Part shown: positions 60,449 to 64,000 of the stretch, in pieces
Position numbering within the stretch: position 1 is the first letter of the stretch
How the letters are laid out: the number at the start of each line of letters is the position of its first letter
Assembly: GCA_041394285.1 (NCBI GenBank)
Contig: JAWKIL010000012.1
Span: 97,442-161,441, forward strand
Source of the DNA: CADEDH01 sp041394285
GTDB lineage: Bacteria > Actinomycetota > Acidimicrobiia > Acidimicrobiales > SZUA-35
Direction of reading: 5' to 3'
Length of the DNA: 64,000 bases
The notes under the pieces: generated by a model
Seen by the model: the letters and a program-made list of their open reading frames with translations, nothing else
What the model was told of the DNA's origin: nothing
The model's database searches: none
Program-made: the position numbers and the translations under genes

Positions 60449-61636
60449 TCAGCGGAGGTCGGGGGCTTCGGCGGAGTCGTCGCGCAGCAGGATGCCGGCG
60501 TCGTGGAGGGCGTCGAGCTCGGTGGCGCTGATGTCGATCCAGTCGAGCACGGCTGCGTAGTTGTGCTCGCCCCGATGGGCCGCCGGGCCCGACACGCCGG
60601 CGTCGAGGCCGGAGAACCGGTACGGGGTGTTGGTGGTGCGACGGGTTCCGCCCTCGCGGTCGTCGACCTCCACCAGCACCTTGCGTCCCTCCACCGAGCG
60701 CTGATGGTCGAGCGCAGTGCGGGCCTCGTTCACCTCGCCCCAGGCCAGGTTGATCTCGTTGAGCTTGGCGATCAGCGACGCCCGGTCGGGGAACGACAGC
60801 ATGTACTCGTCGATCGCCGCCCGCCGCAGCCTGATCTTGGTCTCCAGGTCGGCCCCTTCCGGCGTCGGATCCTCCACCCCGGCCCGGGTGTTCAGCACCC
60901 GCCAGAACCACTTCTCGTCACCGGCCAGCATGATCGGCCCGCCGGTGGCGTTGAACACCAGCCCGGCCGGCACCTGGGCCTCCAACCCGTGCACGGCCAG
61001 GTGCACATAGTCGTCGGTGAAGAACATGGCGTTGATCATGGCCATGTCGACGTGCTGGCCCTCCCCGGTGCGCTGGGCGTGGTGGAGCGCCGCCAGCAGC
61101 CCGATCAGGCCGTGCATGCCGGTGGTGGTGTCGGCCACCGACAGGGCGATGTCCATCGGCCGGTCCATGCCGGTCACCATGGCGTGGCGCTGCAGGATCC
61201 CCGTCTCGGCGTGGATGATCGGGGCGTAGGACGCCCGCTCCCGCTCCGGACCTTCCTGCCCGAACCCGGAGATCGACATCATCACCAGGCGGGGGTTGAT
61301 GGCGTGGAGGGTGTCCCAGTCGATCCCCATCTCGGCCATCACACCGGGCCGGTAGTTCTCGGTGACCACGTCGGCCTCGGCCACCAGCCGCTTGATCAGC
61401 TCCTGGCCCTCGGGCTTGAGCAGGTCGACGCAGATCGAGCGCTTCCCCACGTTCTGCTGGGTGTAGTACCCCGAGATGCCGGCGATCTTCTTGCCGATGT
61501 TGCGGGTCATGTCGCCCTCGGGCGGCTCGACCTTGATCACGTCGGCCCCGAGGTCGGACAGGATGCGGGTGGCGAACGGCCCGGCCAGCACCCGGGTGAA
61601 ATCGAGGACCTTGATGCCCTCCAGCGGCTTGGCCAT
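60449..61636 (-). CDS. CaiB/BaiF-family CoA transferase
   Basis: A 395-residue family III CoA transferase. It begins PLEGIKVLDFTRVLAGPFATRILSDLGADVIKVE, typical of the family; the catalytic Asp is expected in the segment DIALSVADTTTGMHG. GEGQHVDMAMINAMF is also conserved. Such enzymes move CoA between carboxylic acids without ATP, often to activate a growth substrate. It is translated in the direction of the palindrome and preceded by two CMD-domain genes, forming a probable catabolic operon with the F420-type oxidoreductase upstream. Confidence 0.94.
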   Translation of the reverse strand: MAKPLEGIKVLDFTRVLAGPFATRILSDLGADVIKVEPPEGDMTRNIGKKIAGISGYYTQQNVGKRSICVDLLKPEGQELIKRLVAEADVVTENYRPGVMAEMGIDWDTLHAINPRLVMMSISGFGQEGPERERASYAPIIHAETGILQRHAMVTGMDRPMDIALSVADTTTGMHGLIGLLAALHHAQRTGEGQHVDMAMINAMFFTDDYVHLAVHGLEAQVPAGLVFNATGGPIMLAGDEKWFWRVLNTRAGVEDPTPEGADLETKIRLRRAAIDEYMLSFPDRASLIAKLNEINLAWGEVNEARTALDHQRSVEGRKVLVEVDDREGGTRRTTNTPYRFSGLDAGVSGPAAHRGEHNYAAVLDWIDISATELDALHDAGILLRDDSAEAPDLR

Positions 61637-61641
61637 ACTCC

Positions 61642-62208
61642 TCAGCTCCCGGTGGGCGGCGTGGGCCAGCCCGGCACGCCCTCGTCGAGCTCGACGCCGC
61701 AGCTGTTGAGGAAGCCGCTCACCACCCGGTAGCAGCCGGCCGCCATCAGCAGATGGATCATCTCCGACGGGTTGAAGTGCTTGGACGCCTCGGCCCAGGC
61801 GGCGTCACCCACGCAGTCGTCGGCGTAGAGGTCGTCCACGCACTGGAGGGCGGCGGCCTCGGCCGGGGTCCAGCTGTGCTGGCTGATCGGCCTGGTGACC
61901 CAGAAGATCTCGTCGTCGGTCAGGCCGACGTCCTTGCCGAACAGGGTGTGCTGGCCGAACTCGTAGATGGCCTGGCAGTTCCACCCCATGCGGAGCACGG
62001 CCAGCTCCACGATCCGGCGGGGCAGCCCGCCGTCGAAGAGCACGCCCTGGGCGAACCCCCCGAACGCCTTGGCCAACGTGCGGTTGTGGGCCATCGTGGC
62101 CGTCACGTTGACGGCGTTGACCGGCGACTTCTTCATCCACTCGCGGGCCTTTACGACCACCTCGGGGACGGGCTCGAGGCGCGGTGCGCTGGGTCGGGCT
62201 TGGTGCAT
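61642..62208 (-). CDS. carboxymuconolactone decarboxylase-family protein, copy 1
   Basis: A 188-residue all-helical AhpD/CMD-type protein. The core reads RIVELAVLRMGWNCQAIYEFGQH, where CMD-family relatives in AhpD have a CxxC; here one Cys and the distal His remain, so an AhpD redox role is unlikely. It could be a decarboxylase- or hydrolase-like enzyme. It has 183- to 188-residue paralogue in tandem (62298), with nearly identical 3' DNA. ATG 62208 is the start. Five bases upstream of the CoA transferase. Confidence 0.88.
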   Translation of the reverse strand: MHQARPSAPRLEPVPEVVVKAREWMKKSPVNAVNVTATMAHNRTLAKAFGGFAQGVLFDGGLPRRIVELAVLRMGWNCQAIYEFGQHTLFGKDVGLTDDEIFWVTRPISQHSWTPAEAAALQCVDDLYADDCVGDAAWAEASKHFNPSEMIHLLMAAGCYRVVSGFLNSCGVELDEGVPGWPTPPTGS

Positions 62209-62297
62209 CGTCGGGACCCCCTGTGTTGTTCGACGAGAGACCGCACGCTACCACCGGGCCCCGAACCGGTCCCAAGCTGCGGCCCGGGGCCGGACGA

Positions 62298-62849
62298 TCA
62301 GGCCGGCCAGCCGGGCACGCCCTCGTCGAGCTCGACGCCGCAGGTGTTGAGGAAACCGCTCACCACCCGGTAGCACAGGGCTGCCATCACGAACTCCATC
62401 ACCTCCGGGGTCGACCACCGGGCGGTCAGCTCGGCCCAGGTGGCGTCGGTGACGCAGTCGTCGGTGTACAGGTCGTCGGCCATCTGCAGCAGCACCCGGT
62501 CGTCGTCGGCCCAGGCGTGGGTCGACAGCGGCCGGGTGACGGCGGCCACCTCCTCCTGCGTCACCCCGTGGGCCATGCCGTACATGACGTGCTGGCCGAA
62601 CTCGTACTGGGCCTGGCAGTTCCAGCCCATGCGCAGGATGACCAGCTCCCGTTGGCGCCGCGGCGTGGTGCACTCGTTGAGCACGGCGTTGGCGAAGCCG
62701 CCGAACGCCCGGGCCAATACCGGATGGTGGGCCATGGTGGCCCGCACGTTCACGGCGTTGTGGGGCATCGAGCGCATCGCGTGGCGGGCGCCTTCGACGG
62801 CTTCGGGCAGCGGTTGCACCCGGGCGGTGGTGGGTCGGCGTAGGGCCAT
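62298..62849 (-). CDS. carboxymuconolactone decarboxylase-family protein, copy 2
   Basis: A 183-residue paralogue of the neighbouring CMD-type protein, sharing RELVILRMGWNCQAQYEFGQHVMYG and the C-terminal CYRVVSGFLNTCGVELDEGVPGW. Start ATG 62849 has a GAGAGGA site. The long upstream open frame is not coding; it crosses a repeat. Function unknown beyond family; it may act together with copy 1 as a heteromer. Confidence 0.87.
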   Translation of the reverse strand: MALRRPTTARVQPLPEAVEGARHAMRSMPHNAVNVRATMAHHPVLARAFGGFANAVLNECTTPRRQRELVILRMGWNCQAQYEFGQHVMYGMAHGVTQEEVAAVTRPLSTHAWADDDRVLLQMADDLYTDDCVTDATWAELTARWSTPEVMEFVMAALCYRVVSGFLNTCGVELDEGVPGWPA

Positions 62850-62887
62850 GGCGGTGTCCTCTCGTTGGCGTAGAGCCTGCCAGCGGT

Positions 62888-62904
62888 GTTCGCCGGAGGC
62901 GAAC
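62888..62904. repeat. small inverted repeat GTTCGCC/GGCGAAC
   Basis: GTTCGCC-GGA-GGCGAAC, followed directly by a second stem (GCGCCC-GCAGGGCGC). The same 17-bp element occurs in the opposite orientation at 35687-35703. Lies between the CMD copy 2 start and the F420-type oxidoreductase end. Confidence 0.6.
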
Positions 62905-62926
62905 CCGAGGCGCCCGCAGGGCGCAC

Positions 62927-63811
62927 CTACAGCAGGATCTCGGCCAGGCGGCGCCACTGGTCGACCGGGGGCACCTTGCGGTCGGCCACGAGATGCTGGA
63001 CGCACACGTGGTCGGCGCCGGCGTCGAGGTGGGCCTGTACCCGGGCCTTGATCGCGTCGCCGTCGCCCCAGGCGACGATGGCGTCGACCAGGCGGTCGGA
63101 CGGACCGGCCAGATCTTCCTCGGAGTAGCCCAGGCGGCGCAGGTTGTTGGCGTAGTTGGGCAGGGCCAGGTAGCGGGCCATGTCGCCCTTGGCCAGGGCC
63201 CGGGCCGTCTCCGGGTTGGTGTCGAGGATGACCATCTGCTCCACCGCCAGCAGCGGCTCCGGCCCCAGCGCCTCCCGGGCCAGCACCGTGTGCTCGGGCG
63301 GCACGAAGTACGGGTGGGCCCCCTGCACGGTGGCCGACAGGGCCAGCATCTTGGGGCCCAGCGCAGCCAGGATCGTGGGCGGCGGCTCGGCCGGGCCGAG
63401 GGCGGTGAAGGGCGCCTCGGCCATGCGGGCCAGGTAGTCCTTCATGAACGAGTACGGCTTCACGTAGGCCTGTTTGCGGGCGTTCTCGATCATCGGGTGG
63501 TGGCTCACACCGAGGCCGAGCAGGAAGCGGTTGTCGTACGCCTCGGCCAGCGTCTTCTGCCCGGCCGCCGTGGTCAGCGGGTCACGGGCGTGGATCTGGG
63601 CGATGCCGGTGGCCACCTTCAGGGTGGTGGTGGCCCCGAGCAGCACCGACGACGACACGAAGGCGTCCCGACCGGTGGCCTCGGGCAGCCACAGCGCCGG
63701 CCACCCCATCGCCTCGATCTCGGCCGCCAGCTCCCTCACCCGGTTCGACGGCTGCTGGTCGAGCACGCCCTGCCAGATCCCAACCCGTCCGATGTCAACA
63801 CTCGTCTGCAT
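62927..63811 (-). CDS. F420-type LLM oxidoreductase (TIGR03620-like)
   Basis: A 294-residue luciferase-like enzyme, a close paralogue of the 30.4-kb protein: DIGRVGIWQGVLDQQPS, AMGWPALWLPEATGRDAFV, RFLLGLGVSHHPM, AALGPKMLALSATVQGAHPYFVPPEHTVLAREA and DAGADHVCVQHLVADR. Probably binds F420 in the TIM barrel. ATG 63811 is used; a shorter start at 63808 is not better. It lies upstream of the CMD pair and CoA transferase on the same strand, so all four may degrade one compound. Substrate unknown. Confidence 0.88.
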   Translation of the reverse strand: MQTSVDIGRVGIWQGVLDQQPSNRVRELAAEIEAMGWPALWLPEATGRDAFVSSSVLLGATTTLKVATGIAQIHARDPLTTAAGQKTLAEAYDNRFLLGLGVSHHPMIENARKQAYVKPYSFMKDYLARMAEAPFTALGPAEPPPTILAALGPKMLALSATVQGAHPYFVPPEHTVLAREALGPEPLLAVEQMVILDTNPETARALAKGDMARYLALPNYANNLRRLGYSEEDLAGPSDRLVDAIVAWGDGDAIKARVQAHLDAGADHVCVQHLVADRKVPPVDQWRRLAEILL

Positions 63812-63850
63812 GGTGGCCGACCCTAATGCCCTCTGGCAGCGGCCGCGACT

Positions 63851-64000
63851 CCACCCACGGGGGCTGCGCCCCCGACGCTCCGCTCCCCCACCCCGACCGG
63901 GGCCCCAACCCCGATCGGGAGGCTACGCCTCCACCCACGGGGGCTGCGCCCCCGACGCTCCGCTCCCCCACCCCGACCGGGGCCCCAACCCCGATCGGGA
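63851..64000. repeat. 80-bp tandem repeat at the window end
   Basis: An 80-bp unit begins at 63851 and again at 63931, identical as far as the window goes (70 bases of the second copy). Each unit contains hairpins GGGGGCTGCGCCCCC, CGACCGGGGCCCC-AACCCCGATCGG and GGAGGC-TAC-GCCTCC. It follows the promoter side of the F420-type oxidoreductase; more copies may follow outside. Confidence 0.85.

Noticed and set aside
61642..62849. AhpD-type selenoprotein or thiol peroxidase role for the CMD proteins
   Set aside because: Neither copy has a CxxC or UxxC motif or an interrupting TGA.
1..64000. tRNA, rRNA, CRISPR arrays, insertion sequences or integrases
   Set aside because: No cloverleaf with its T-loop, no rRNA segment, no regular spacer array and no transposase or integrase frame was seen.

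Overview
This window is about 72% G+C, with G or C at nearly every third codon position, frequent GTG starts and mostly TGA/TAG stops. It carries F420-type luciferase-like oxidoreductases, CaiB-type CoA transferase, phytanoyl-CoA dioxygenases, a carboxymuconolactone-decarboxylase pair and an AAA/TPR nucleotide cyclase. This points to an actinobacterium, most likely Acidimicrobiia (Iamia/Ilumatobacter-like). That placement is inferred from gene content; there is no rRNA or other phylogenetic marker in the window. I found no tRNA, rRNA, CRISPR array, prophage or insertion sequence.

Layout. 0-3.9 kb: start of a histidine kinase, its response regulator, a divergent PepSY-like exported protein, a broken lipoprotein gene, an alpha/beta hydrolase, a P-loop kinase and a zinc-ribbon protein. 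3.9-12.2 kb: D-aminoacylase-type amidohydrolase, chemoreceptor, SDR oxidoreductase, flavin reductase-like protein, GH13 glycosidase and a Rieske oxygenase. 12.4-16.7 kb: secreted VWA/poly-Gly/RTX protein, F420-type oxidoreductase, PLP-dependent decarboxylase. 16.7-22.5 kb (minus strand): amidohydrolase, MFS transporter, dimethylformamidase-like protein, a GrdB-family protein whose reading frame crosses an in-frame UGA (probable selenocysteine), and a TetR regulator. 22.5-27.5 kb: response regulator, histidine kinase, His-rich exported protein, membrane protein, ApbE flavin transferase and heme-binding membrane protein, which together look like an extracytoplasmic flavin/electron-transfer module. 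27.5-37.3 kb: enoyl-CoA hydratase, two PhyH dioxygenases, an F420-type oxidoreductase, a VanRS/VanY-like cell-wall sensing set and another amidohydrolase. 37.3-42.9 kb: cell-wall operon with a bifunctional penicillin-binding protein and a degenerate protease, then a ferredoxin. 43-52.4 kb: S9 peptidase, RsgA, LysM lipoprotein, 1-Cys peroxiredoxin, giant cyclase/AAA/TPR regulator and Nei-type glycosylase. 52.5-58 kb: broken GH13 alpha-glucosidase and an ABC exporter pair. 58-64 kb: AbiEi/DUF559-like protein, ECF sigma factor with a membrane partner, and a CoA-transferase/CMD/CMD/F420-oxidoreductase catabolic group.

Two observations stand out. First, the UGA-interrupted GrdB-like gene sits in a probable five-gene operon with a dimethylformamidase-like enzyme and a transporter. 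Second, a 37-bp palindrome family occurs five times directly after genes, with paired (compensatory) base changes and a conserved CGAAAYTAGGAGC edge. It is probably a dispersed terminator-like element. Three loci (about 1.43-1.87, 25.64 and 52.6-53.1 kb) carry reading-frame lesions that could be real decay or assembly indels.
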